From: Proteles cristata cristata
Lineage: Eukaryota > Chordata > Mammalia > Carnivora > Hyaenidae
Direction of reading: 5' to 3'
Assembly: GCA_017311185.1 (NCBI GenBank)
Contig: JAESUZ010000415.1
Location: 1,257,501-1,321,500, forward strand
DNA length: 64,000 nt
Every line of letters begins with the position of its first letter. The stretch's first letter is position 1. A program made the position numbers and the translations under genes. The notes below the pieces were generated by a model that saw only the letters and a list, made by a program, of their open reading frames with translations, ran no database searches and was not told the origin of the DNA. This document shows positions 12,830 through 24,746 of the stretch, one piece after another.

Positions 12830-13290
12830 CCATTTATTAGCACCTGCCTTCTGTCAGCACCTAATGTTTTAGGTGCTGGGGATATGGCTGCACCTGTCAG
12901 GAAGTTTACAGTCTAGCAACAGGTGACAGACAGTAGACACGTATACAAACATAGAAGAATTTCAGATCATGGTGGTGGTAGGGGGGTGGGGTGGGGAGAT
13001 GCCATGAAGAAAATAAGGCAGGTCCAAGGGTAGAAGGTGACTTGGAGGTTGGTGGTGAAGGCAGCTGCAGACAGAGTAGGGGGGTCTGGGGAGGCTTCTC
13101 TAAGGAATGGCAGGCAGGGTGGGGCACCAAGAGGTGGGCGGAGGATGTCCCTGGTGGAGGGGCAGCGAGCGCAGAGGTCCCTAGATGGAGACAGCAAGTG
13201 CTTGGCGGACAGAGGCCAGTGGGGCTGGTATGAATGATGGGGACAGATGTAGGTGACCAGGAGCTTAATCACAGAGGACTGGGTAAGCCG
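12830..13290 (+). mobile_element. L2-like LINE 3' fragment
   Basis: It begins tttattagcacctgccttct and has taatgttttaggtgctgggg, then gaagtttacagtctagcaac and a downstream ggaggcttctctaaggaatg, the order expected in L2-type 3' regions. Boundaries are uncertain. It includes a G-rich stretch at 12971-12996. Confidence 0.45.
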
Positions 13291-15320
13291 AGATAAGATT
13301 TTTCAATAGGTTTTCATAATTCTGGGGTTAAAGTCAAAACAAAATACCCAGTCGATAACATTTTTTTTAATGCTTTCAAACTCTTTCAAAAACACAAAGG
13401 AAGCCTGGAAATCTACCCCCCCCCCGCAGTCCTTAGACCCTCAACTGCGTTATGTAAGAACAAACACCTTCTTTAATCTATTGCCAGAACCAGATACACT
13501 TTGCATCCTCAACACGCTGCCAAAACAAAGCAGAAAGCCCGGCTTAAACTCTCTGTTAGAGGATGTTCTAAACTTTGCAAAACACATTTCTTTATCTTTC
13601 AAGTCTGTTTATTTGGACAAGGCATACGGATATAAGCGGATATAAGCACGGATGCAAGGAGCCAGCTGCAGAGAACTGAGACAAACTAACAAAATGATTA
13701 TTTAGCAGGAGGAAACATAAAAGCAGTCTTAAGTGTAAGCAAACATTTCTGCTTCATCTAATGTTTACGAGCCAAACACGACCCCCGATGCAAAGCAAGG
13801 CCAAGGAGGACACAGACACATATTTGCCCAAACCGTTCTGGGCTTGGTGAACAGGAGTGGCTGGGTGTGCTTCCTTTTTCAGTGGGGCCCCCTCACCCCC
13901 AAGGCCACACCTTAAGCTTCTGGTAAGACTCATTCTTGCTCATACAGACTAATAGCAGAGGCTCCTCTTAGGAAAGTAGAGCCGGCATCAGTACACACAC
14001 TACAGCATGAAGACCACCTTCCGCTGCCTTACCTTCCCCATTTCAAGCCATCTGCCTCATCTGGACACCCCATGTCCTGACATCTGGTTCAGGAAGTGGC
14101 GGCTCTTTGAGCAGAACTGGTCTAGTTTCCTAGGAGACACAGCCCATGCTTGAAGATGTCATATTAGGATACACAGAGTAAAAGCAGGTAGATTTTTTTT
14201 TCATCTGTGATCTACAAGTTCTTTCCTTGGACTGGATAGTTTTCAACAAAGAGGCTGAGAACACCACGCCTTTGGGTCAAATCTTAGGCTTGTTTATGCT
14301 TTTAAGGCTGCAAATCCATGTGGTTGCTTTAGCAGGTGGGATTTTAAGTAACAGCAGAAGTTTAATTTCTGGGCCTCATGAAGAAAAATGTATAAAGCTC
14401 CCCCATTTCATATTCTATAATACATAGACCTGCTTTCCCTGTATTCTTAAAAGATTCTGCTGGTTGTCCCTCAAACATTAAAACCTGCTTTCATGGGGAT
14501 CGGATTTGTCCTTTTGAAAAAAATACAGACAGACCATGTGAACATGCCACATGAGCTTCTCACAGACCAAGCTGCTGGGTGGTCTTTCGATCGAAATTGT
14601 TGACATTCACTTGTGTATTCATCAACTACTGAGCAACCAATAGGGGTAGATACTATGTGATATCCTGGGGATAAACTGGACCTAAATTACTAACATTCTC
14701 TGTGTTCGTAGATCTCAGGTCTAGTAAATGGGGGGGGGGGGGTGAATTTTAATAATGAGAAAATGCTCCCAACAGTACATATGTATGATACATTGGTGCC
14801 CCTAGGTGGAAGGTAAAAGGAAGGTTTTAGAGATAAAAGGAAGGTTTATTTGGAATCGCAAAGCAGAAAACACCATGGGCCAGTCCAACCATATCACCAA
14901 GAATGGACTCCAAGTAGCAGAGGCATTTCCTGATATTTTGGCCAATGCGAAGTGCTGCCCCTACCCCAGCTGGGCTTGAGGGGAGTGCACCCCAGAGTAA
15001 CTGGTCTCATCCTGTTTAGGAAGTAGCTCCAGGAAGTCAAGGTGCACAGTGCAACGTCTCATGTTCTTGGAGACACGCCATGAATATATAACACATATAA
15101 CTTGTAAGAGACTTATTTTATGAGGTTATGAATGTATACTTATGAAATTGAACATGGGTCCACCAGAAGAAGTAAAGTGGAACTATGGGAGATTTGCTGT
15201 TCTATATGTTTTATATCCATATTTGTTTACTACAACTTCATTCATTTTGAAATCTGTTAACCTTTGGGAGCCAACAAGCAGCAACCTACGCTAAAGGGAT
15301 AAGAAAAATTTTTAATGAAG

Positions 15321-15531
15321 GGGCACCTGGGGGCTCAGTCAGTTAAGCATCTGGCTCTTGATGTCGGCTCAGGTCATGATCTCACGGTTAGTGAGTTTGA
15401 GCCCAGCATCGGGCTCTGTGCTGACAGTGTGGATCTGCTTGGGATTCTCTCTTGCTTTCTCTCTTCCCCTGCTGTGCGTATACGCTCTCTCTCTCTCTCT
15501 CTCAAGAATAAATAAACTTAAAAAAAATTTT
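15321..15531 (+). mobile_element. Felid CAN-SINE
   Basis: It has the head gggcacctgggggctcagtc, an intact middle and a tail aagaataaataaacttaaaa. Target duplication tttttaatga(a)g is at both ends. Confidence 0.93.
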
Positions 15532-16196
15532 TTTAATGAGAAGAAAATTCCAGCCATGGACTTTACTGTTATCTTTGAGATGGGAAAAAGGCTGTGACTA
15601 TTCTATTTCATTGACAAAAGAAACCAAATTCTAGAAAACCAGAAGGCTTGAGACCCATTGGAACAGAAGGGGAAAGGAAAGAAAAACAAAAGCACTCAGC
15701 TGCAAGTTCCAAAAGAAAACCCCAAATAGGCGTGTCCAGATTTACTCAAAGCTCACATATCAAAATCCCTATATTTGTAGACTTGATAAGTTATGGGTAA
15801 TTATTTGCTTTATAAAGTGGGTGATTGCATGGGATTCTTTTTTAAAAAATCGTGCATTCCTGGGATACACTTAAGATGAGATTCACTTGAGAGAAGTCTG
15901 ACTACTATGCAACCAAGGCAGTGTGTCCAACAAGGCCCATAAGGGATCATGAGGAGTGCGGCCAGGAGCAGAAGAATGTATATCCAAAACGGCGTTTAAC
16001 CCCTGCTTCCCCACCCAGCCCCGGATGTGGCTTCAAACAAAAGCAGAACAAAATAAAAACCAACATGATCAGAGCAAAATATCTGTCCTGTCACCCTTTG
16101 CTTGACCCAACCGCCCTCCCTCAGGGTCTGGCCTTCCTCTTCAAAGCCCTCTCTTCCTCTCTGCGGTAGTTGGCCTCAAAAGTGGTTTCTTTACAG

Positions 16197-16395
16197 CAGT
16201 GGTTCAACCGGCGAGTGATTTTGTCTCGTGGGGAAGGCTTGGCAACGTCTAGAGACATTTTCGGTTGTCACAACTGGGGAGGAAGCCCTACGGTCAGTAA
16301 TGGGTCGAGGCCAGGGATGCTGCTAACCATTAAGGGACCATCATCCACAACAAAGAATCATCCATCCAAAATGGTGCCGAGGTCAATAAACTCTG
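16197..16395 (+). mobile_element. MER20 (hAT-Charlie DNA transposon)
   Basis: It runs from cagtggttcaaccggc through ggcaacgtctagagacattt, tcggttgtcacaactgggga and ggccagggatgctgctaacc to the end atggtgccgaggtcaataaa. This matches the MER20 consensus order (from memory) almost end to end at about 200 bp. Confidence 0.85.
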
Positions 16396-18072
16396 GTCTA
16401 CAGGAGGCAAGATCATGATGGTCACTCTATAGAGCTGGGATGCAGACACTGAGTAGTTCGGACTCTGCTGTCCTTTTAAATGAGCTGTTATTTAGTGGGA
16501 GGGGAAACCCTGAAGAACTCTTGTCGTTCGACACGATATTCCCTGAGTCCGCTGGACAAGGCTCTGATGTAGGAGTTAGACTCACTGACACAGAAAAATG
16601 GCTAAGCACCCACTTGAAAACATTTGGTCAAAATATGCATTCAAAGAGCTACAACGAGAGGCTTGGCAAGGCTGCATGCTTCGTCTTAAAAAGCCTTCTC
16701 AAAAGTAATTTATACCAATGAGCCGTGGCAAATTCACCTATTCTCTAAGTACATCGTGACTCAACAAGCCTTTTGAGCCATTATAGAATGGCAACAATTA
16801 TAGTTTAATGAGTTATTTTCGCTTACTTGTCAGAACCTGTTTGGATAATCTAAATAACTTCACATCCTCTTAACATTCCTTATGAGGTGGTCTCAGGCAA
16901 AAGAGGCTCAAATTTCTTTTCCATCCCCAATCCTGGTTAAGTGACAGATGTAGCTGCTACAGTGACCACTCTCCTGTTTGGGTGTGGCTAGACTCCCCCC
17001 ACCTTTTCCGAAATCATAAATCTATGTCTTTCACAGTTGGGATTTTTCTTGCCTCATTCCTTCTTTAGAGCTAGCGTAACATACATTAAAACTTTTTTCT
17101 TCCCTAAAAAATGAACTTCAGAACATGGCATAATATAGGAACACTGTTTTCATCCTAAGGGCAAGAAAGAATGTGTAGGCTGCTTCGTGCTCAAAGGTGG
17201 TGGGACAGGGTCATAATCAAGCTTTTTCAACCTGCAGCCATAACAAAATTGGAATAATCCTCAACCCTTTTTGCTTCCTCACTTTCATTCATGTGGAACT
17301 TCTTAAAGAAAAAAAAGCCCACATGTTTATAGTAACAGACAAATTTACTCAATAGTCTGTGCCACCAAATTGTCCCAACAGGACTCCACAACTCTTTCAT
17401 CTCAAATACAAATTCCTCAGAACTCCACAAACCACAGACAAAACCAAAAAGAAAAAAAAAAATCTGGAAAACCACATTCTCCTTTCAATCGTGGGGGTAG
17501 TGGCCTGAAAAAACACAAACACTGTTAAAAGGTCAAGATTCCAGAATTCTCAAATAACCTGCCTTTCCTGCTCTTTACTCTAGTGCTGTATCAATGAAAA
17601 AAGGCTCCGTAGTTCATTTTGTATCGTAAGAAAAACAAGAAGTAAAATGTAGCTCAGGCCAATACAAGTGGCTTCTGTCGCCAGCATGGAGCAGAGTGCA
17701 TCTGTGGGACCCTCAGGGTCTCTTGGTCAGCAAGGAAGCCAGGAACCTCCCGACTGCCCTGCAAAGCAAAGGACGCCTGGTGCATTGACTGCTTTACCTG
17801 ATGCCAGGGTTTCTTTTCTTCTATTTCTGCTCCTTGGCTGTGCTGAACCGGGAACGCCTCCGGGCTTCAAACTCAGAACACGGCGAGAGACTTGCAAATG
17901 CCAGACCTGGGCACCGACAGACTGGGGCTCCCTGCCCGCCTGGGTCACCTAAGCGGGCTTCTCTCTAGGGAGCTAGGCGAAGGCGACACGCATCTCTCTG
18001 GAGACACACGCCCGAAAACAGAACTGAACGGGGCCAGTGTTCTCACGCCTCCCTCCCAGCCGCCCTTGCTAG

Positions 18073-18073
<1 letters not shown>

Positions 18074-18106
<33 letters not shown>
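18074..18106 (+). repeat. (AC)n microsatellite
   Basis: An uninterrupted array of about 33 bp. Confidence 0.98.
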
Positions 18107-18107
<1 letters not shown>

Positions 18108-19213
18108 AGCAAACCACTACGGGCCAGTCCAAGTTCCCACGGAAAGGAGGGGGAGCTTTTCTTAGCTTGAAGGCAGGTTGGGGGAAAGTACCATTCCTTC
18201 ACAGTCACTGAACAATTGCCGGCACCGCAGATCTGACAGTAATTGTCCCCAAGGCAGAGGCTTGCGCTAAAACCAGCTTCGTAGGCTTTTGAAGTTTCTT
18301 TCTTGGGGTTGGGAGGATGGAAAGGTGTTCAGCTGCACCCAGCGATCAAACAGCTGGCCACCTGCTCCCTCGAGTCACTGCTTTGAGGGCCCATATTATG
18401 AAATCTGCTTTACGCAGTAAAACTGAGCGCAGCTTGATTTGGATTCCCATTAGTTATTCAGAATTTTCTTATTTTCAGATTTTTTTTTTTTTTGAGGGAA
18501 GTGTGACGAAAAAACTGCTTTGCTTATCAAGCTCCCTTGATTCCTTTTTTGGGTACATTTTGCATTGTACTCTCTCTTTCTAAGGAAGACAAAAAAAAAA
18601 GTCAATAGATATCTTCTATGTTCCAGGTACTCTATACACATAACATCACTGCCAACTAAACCATTCTGCAGAAATCCTGGATGAGCCAGTGACAGAAGGT
18701 GAAGCCACAGGCTGTTCATATATGTGAACAGAGAGAAGGAGCCAGAAACCTTCTACTGTGAGGACACAGCACTTTTCATGTACCCCTTCCTCAGGACGAG
18801 GGCAGAATTTGTTACAACTCTTGTCATATTCAATGCAACTGAAATAATTTAGGGAAATTTTTCATGGAGATTATTTGCCCATAAAACCAACCAGAAAAAG
18901 ACCCCTTGGGTATGTGTGGAATCTCTCTAAGCTGGTTTGGAGGCAATTCCTAACATTGTTCAAGAATGTAAGGTTTTCAGCAACAAAACAGTGCTTCTAA
19001 AATGAAGAGGAAGCTACTGGATTGCCCACTATAATATCAGAGAGCGTTTTTTAGTGCATTTTTCTTTCAAGGAGTCGAAAGCCTCCAGGAATGTGTCTTC
19101 ACGGCACCCCTGCAGGGCCAGTTTCTCCCAGTGGGATCTGCCGCTGCCCTCCCACCTGCTGCCCTCTCCCTCCTCCACTCCCCCCTTCCCCTCCCCCCCC
19201 ACCACTACCCAGA

Positions 19214-19345
19214 ACAGGGCATGTTAACTTGCAGATTCCTGGGTCCCAGCCTGGGCCCCCAGAATCAGAATTTCTGGGTGAGGACTGGGCATTCTCACTT
19301 TACACCAGGAATCCAGGTGATTCTTATGCACAGTGGTTTTAGGAT
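19214..19345 (+). mobile_element. MER5A-like hAT-Charlie fragment
   Basis: It contains cagattcctgggtcccagcc, then agaatcagaatttctgggtg, and aggtgattcttatgcacagt, typical of MER5A. Confidence 0.75.
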
Positions 19346-21205
19346 CCCAGCCTTAAAACCTTGGTAGTTAGGGACTACACCTCTTACTTCTGTGCCCCAG
19401 AACTTCGTCCTATGTTTGGGACATCAGCAGTCAACTGTTTGCCTGAGGAGTAAAGGAGTCCTCCTTACAAAGGCAAAGGGGAAACTCAACTGGGCTCTCA
19501 GTCATGGCCAGAAGTACTAGAACAGCAGAACTGGGATCACTGACCCCGATATTTTAGCTTTCTACTCTCCCATATTTAGAGTATTGGTCCCTCTTTCAGA
19601 TTTTTATTTAACTACCTCTATATCTTCTGGGATGGGAAGAGAGAAGATGGTTTGTCTTCACATTTGCCAAGCCAATTTCCAAATTAGTGAGTTTCCAAGT
19701 AAAAGGGGCCCAAGAGAATCACCATGTGGAGTCAGGAGGTTTGGGACGTCTGCCTGGTTGGACAGCCCTTGTTGAGTGATAATGACAAGGCTTTTCTGTT
19801 GACCTGCGTCTTGTCTGTACATATGGACGTGATTTGAGAAAGAAAATAAAGAATCAAGAATCAAAGGAAGGGCACAGTGATCTGTTTGAGGTGATTCCAG
19901 ATTCTTTCCATGTTTCCAAGATGGCTGTAGTTTTGAGTCTTGCTGCAGGGCCATGCGGTAGGTAGTTTATGAATAGTTTTCATTTGTAAGGCCACTCCAA
20001 AGTGTCCTTCTGGGGGAGGAATTATGCTACCGGTTCATTTCCGCTGGGCTGTATGGCCCCCAACCCTAACCCTCACACTCTTCCTGACTCGCTGGCAAAT
20101 CCTAAGCAGGTCCATCTGCTGGAATTGGCATATCATCCCTCACAAGGTGGGAAGCCGTGGGTCCAGGAAGCAAGCATGTTCAGGTGGAAACCAAAAGGGA
20201 AGGAAGCCTGTTCCCAACAGGACAAGGAGGAGGGCAGCTTTGCTGATTGGGGCCGAGGGGACCAACTGTTCCCATGTGCCCTGGAGCTTCGTGGCAAATT
20301 TCACCTCCGGGGCTTCCTTGCAAACTTCACATCCTTACTTAGAGAAAGCTATGTCCAGTATGGAAGCTGTACCGGTCACTTCTGGATGGTCCCATTTTTC
20401 AGTGTATGCCCCCAAGTTCAATGCTCACTGCAAGAGGCTTTGTGGACAAAAGCGCTCAGCTAAAATAGAGTAGAGAGAGCTTGAGGTGCCACCTTTTGTC
20501 TGAATTTGTCATGAATCTGAAAGCTAAAGAAGATGGCTTGACCCCAAAGGGGTCACGCCCTTTGCTGTAACGCCCACCAGAGAGACACAGCCCAGCCTCC
20601 AGGGGAAAGGGTGGAGAGAACCACTGGGCTCTCTTGCCATCCACCGTCGGCCAGGTAGGCAGATCCGAGAGGACCACGAGCATTTTCTGATAGGGATGAT
20701 CCTTCAGGTGGACAGTGGGTCCAGGTGAGCCCACAAAAGCCAGTTTTCATCATAATCAAACTAAAATAATGTATTAAACCAAACAGTAAAATCAAATCAT
20801 ACGTTTAAACCAAAGAAATAAAGCCAGAAAAAACTGACCTAAGACTTCAGTAACAACAGCAAATGGACATGAATTTCCCACTTGCACCTGTCTGTAAGCA
20901 CTCATGCCTCAAAATCCAAAGCTGACTGCTTTTCTAATAGGCGCCAGGAATTTCTTTTAAACCCAGGGCTTTTACTGTGTGTGCCTCTTACTTGGCTCTC
21001 ACACTACTGTGGGTCCCCTTTTATCTTATGTGTATTAATATACCTTTCCCAACATGAAACTCTTTTTTTGCTCCACCAAGGGAAGGTCACAGAAATTACC
21101 TTGGAATTCACTGCATGTCACCTGTGTAGGGCAGGTGAGACACCTTGGAATCAATCACTTAGAAGGGGTATGATCATCCTTGAGGTTAAGAGTGGTAAAA
21201 GAAGT

Positions 21206-21405
21206 CTGACCTCGGCTCAGGTCATGATCTCATGGCTTGTGAGTTTGAGCCCTGCGTTGGACTCTGTGCTGACAGCTCAGAGCCTGGAACCTGCTTCTGA
21301 TTCTGTGTCCGTCTCTCGCTCTGCCCCTCTCCCACTCACATTCTGTCTGTCTCTCTCTCTCTCTCTTAAGAATGGAAAAAAAAACCCCACATTAAAAAGC
21401 ACAGT
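21206..21405 (+). mobile_element. Felid CAN-SINE, 5' truncated
   Basis: It starts at gacctcggctcaggtcatga and keeps the middle, the CT-rich tract and the A-rich tail. The flanking word g(g/-)taaaagaag occurs at both ends, so it inserted as a truncated copy. Confidence 0.88.
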
Positions 21406-21780
21406 AAAAGAAGACGTGAATGGGGTGGGGGATGGGAGCAGGTGAGCAACGTCTAGTGCTCGGGGTCTGTGAGAAAGCAGACATGTGACATCTCTGAGGG
21501 GTCATCGCTTCTGTGCCCAGAACACTGGCCAGACCAGGAGACTCATCCCTTCACTATGCTGGGCAGTAACTTATCTAGGAAAGCTGTCTCCCTTTTGTTG
21601 GAGCCTAATCCTTTCTCAAGTTCAATACCACCAATGACAATCATCCTCAGACTCTGAAGATGCTGTAATAGTTGTGGGCTCTTGAGTGCTGGGGTGGGGG
21701 TAGGGGGCGGTGGGGGGGATGCCGGGGGTATAGTTTTAGACTTGAACACCCCTTTACTTTAAGAAACGTGCATTTCATCT

Positions 21781-22280
21781 TGCTGATGCATAGGAGCACA
21801 TGTACCCCAATGTTCATAGCAGCACTCTCCACAATAGCTAAAACATGGAAAGAGCCTAAGTGTCCATCAACAGACGAATGGATCAAGAAGATGTGTTTTA
21901 TCTATACCATGGAATACTACATGGCAATGAGAAAGAATGAAATCTGGCCATGTGTAGCAACATGGATGGACCTTGAGGGTGTTATGCTGAGCGAAATAAG
22001 TCAGGCAGAGAAGGACAAGTATCATATGTGTGCACGTATAGGAGGATTAGGAGGAACTTGACGGAGGACAAGGGGGAGAAGAAAGGGGGAAATGGTGGGG
22101 GAAAGGGAGAGAGGCAAACCATGAGAGACTCTTGAATGCTGACAAAAACTGAGGACTGATGGATGTGGGGGGAGGAGGGGTGGGCATGGAGGAGGAGGGC
22201 ACTTGTGGGGATGAGCACTGGGTGTTATGTGGAAACTAATTTGACAATAAAATATTTGTAAAAAAAAAAAAAAAAAAAAA
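21781..22280 (+). mobile_element. Carnivore L1, 5' truncated, with intact target duplication
   Basis: The insert carries the last part of L1 ORF2 (the frame shows SEISQAEKDKYHMC near its end), a purine-rich 3'UTR and a poly-A of about 20. It is flanked by aagaaacgtgcatttcatct (21761-21780) and the same word with one change (22280-22299). About 500 bp of the element is present; the fragment is non-functional. Confidence 0.95.
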
Positions 22281-23359
22281 AGAAACGCGCATTTCATCTA
22301 TCTGAGAACAAGTCCTAAATTTTACATTTTCTTCTGAGGCCCCCAATGTTGGGCCACCAGCATAACCTCAATACCGCTTGTCCACTTCTCCGCAAGAGTT
22401 ACATTCCGCCACTTGGTTCAACTGTCACTCCCTCCCACCCTCACCCCCACACACATTTCACCGGCAATAAGCTAAACTCTCTGAAGTTATCACTGAAACA
22501 CAAAACATCATTTAAACTCAAAATACAAATTCTTTTCAAAATGTCATTTCCGGATAAGGAAGCCCTTCCATTTGTGCTGACAGGAAATGGGGTGATTTTT
22601 TCATAAATATCGAAACTTTACTGCCTGTGAACATAGTCCTCTGTTACCCTAGTAACACACTTCCTTTAGTCATTAATGTAGGAGAAAGTAGGTAACTTTG
22701 GGTGAATCAGATGGATTTTCTTCAAATCATTTATTGTGTCAATGCGCTTATGTCCTGTGCCAATTCCAAATCTGTTGACGATGAAGGGGACAAAATATTA
22801 GCACCAAAGTTATTCTTTGCAAATAAGCATAAACCATATGTTGAATTTAAACTTGAGGTCGCTCTCCTGTGCCGGGAAGATTTTGTATTAACCAAGTCTT
22901 ACTTTGTCATCGAGGGCACATTTCTGTGCAATGGCAGCGCATGGCCATGCAAGAGAACAAGTCTGAATGCTCAGGAAGAGGAAAGATCTCGCATACAATG
23001 GTGCAGGAAGACAGTTATTGACTCGAATCCCCAGTTCTTGCCCTTTATCCACTGTTCTACATAGCAAGTGAAATTGGCAAAGGTTGGAAGGAAGGAGGAG
23101 ACAGAGGGAAGGGAGGAAGCTTCCCTGACTATGCCGGCTGTTCTGCCTGCCTTCTCTTTTCCAAATCCTGCAGCCCCAAGAGGCAGTGATTAGTGTTCTC
23201 ATTTCACAGAGAAGGAAACAGAGCAACAGGATTTCAGCTCCCTATCACCTTGGAGGTCTCTGCATAGACAGACAGATGTACATGTATATATGCATGTACA
23301 TATATATTTAAATTGGGACATTATCTGCATACTCTAACCTTCAACCTTTGAAAGTATAT

Positions 23360-23715
23360 AATTCAATGGTTTGAGTCTATTCAGAGTTGCCCAACCATGA
23401 ATCACCACTATCGACTTCTAGAAAGTCTTCATCAACCCCCCACAAAGAAACCCCGTACCCATTAGCAGTCATTCTATTCTACCCATTCCCTGACAATCAT
23501 TAATCTACTCTGTTTCTGTGGGTTTGCCTAGTCTAGACGTTTTATATAGATGGAATCATATAATAAGTGAGGTTTTCTGTGCTTGGCTCCTTTCACTTGG
23601 CATCATGTTTCCAAGGCTCATCCCTGTGGTAGCATGCTGTTGGCACTTTTTACCACTGAATAATATTTTGTTGTGTGGATGTACCACATTTTCCTTAATT
23701 CATGTATGAAATGAG
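23360..23715 (-). mobile_element. Old L1M-type 3' fragment
   Basis: Reading the minus strand gives the familiar L1 order: ggatgagccttggaaacatg, atgccaagtgaaagg and tatatgattccatctatata. The rest of the stretch, up to 23360, looks like the 3'UTR. Confidence 0.65.
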
Positions 23716-23991
23716 GCCATTTCTAATAGTTTATTGTTAAGCTTAAGTTTATTGCTGAGTTTTAAATTCAGAAAGATGACTGGTTCCCTATGTCAGTCCT
23801 GCTTCATAGCATCTTCCTGTCTATCTACTGAGATCTGGAGAGTTCTAGGCTAGAGCTCTTTGAGGAACTAACCTGAGACAGCTTCATCCATCTATACTAT
23901 TATGCTATCCTATACTATTCTCCACGGGCCATGCCAGGTGCCCTCGGGGAGCCTATGGGTGATTAAAGGAAACAAGACACTATGAGGTGTG

Positions 23992-24094
23992 ACTGCACAG
24001 ACGAGACACTGAGAGACATGACTGCATAGACGAGACCCTGGGAGCCATGGCTGCATAGGCGAGACACTGGGAGCTAAGACTGCCCAGAGAAGCA
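23992..24094 (+). repeat. 29-bp tandem repeat, about 3.5 copies
   Basis: The units start at 23992, 24021 and 24050, with a partial unit at 24079. Each begins actgca (gctgca in the third), has gacgagac or ggcgagac, and ends gagacatg, gagccatg or gagctaag. Units differ from each other at only a few positions. Confidence 0.9.
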
Positions 24095-24349
24095 CAACAG
24101 ACTCCATGAGAGGGGTCACTGACTCTTAGTGACATTTCACCTTGGTGAAAAAGTAAGCCAAACAAGCAGCAAATGTTTATCATCCTGAAAATAGGTATAA
24201 CATGGCAGCTAGTGAGGCAGACTTTCTCCATTTCACCAGGAATGATAAATTTTGGTCCTTCGGCATGTTATTTTTGGAAGCAAATTACTCATGGTCTGCA
24301 ATGATTATTGCCAGGTGGTTCATGAAGCAGTGTGTGAGTTCCTATCTTC

Positions 24350-24535
24350 TGAGAACTAACAGACCTGGCTTTTAATCATGGTCTGTTACTAATTAGCCCC
24401 CAAGTTGCTGGCGCTCAGTAGCCTCATCTATAAATGGAGGTCAGTAGTAACTGCCTTGACCACTTTACAGGCCTGTTGTGAGAATTAAGTGTTTATGAGA
24501 TCATTTGCAAGTGTTAAAAGTATTATGTAAGCAGT
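24350..24535 (-). mobile_element. MIR-like SINE
   Basis: It contains acctggcttttaatcatgg, agcctcatctataaatggag and gttgtgagaattaagtg, the reverse-complement MIR pattern. It abuts the next SINE. Confidence 0.65.
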
Positions 24536-24536
24536 G

Positions 24537-24746
24537 CCTGGGGCGGCTCAGTCGGTTAGGTGTCCGACTTCGGCTCAGGTCATGGTCTCATGGTTCGTGG
24601 GTTTGAGCCCTGTGTTGGGCTCTGTGCTGACAGCTTGGAGCCTGGGGCCTGTTTCGGATTCTGTGTCTCCCTCTCTCTCTGCCCCTCCCCCACTCACATT
24701 CTGTCTCTCTCTCTCTCAAAAAGAAAATGAACATTAAAAAAATTTT
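24537..24746 (+). mobile_element. Felid CAN-SINE
   Basis: It has the head gcctggggcggctcagtcgg, gtttgagccctgtgttgggc and tail aaaaagaaaatgaacattaa. The flanking word tattatgtaa occurs on both sides. Confidence 0.93.

Noticed and set aside
21672..22061. 129-aa ORF with an L1 ORF2-like end
   Set aside because: It is the C-terminal remnant of L1 ORF2 fused by chance to upstream sequence; the element is 5' truncated.
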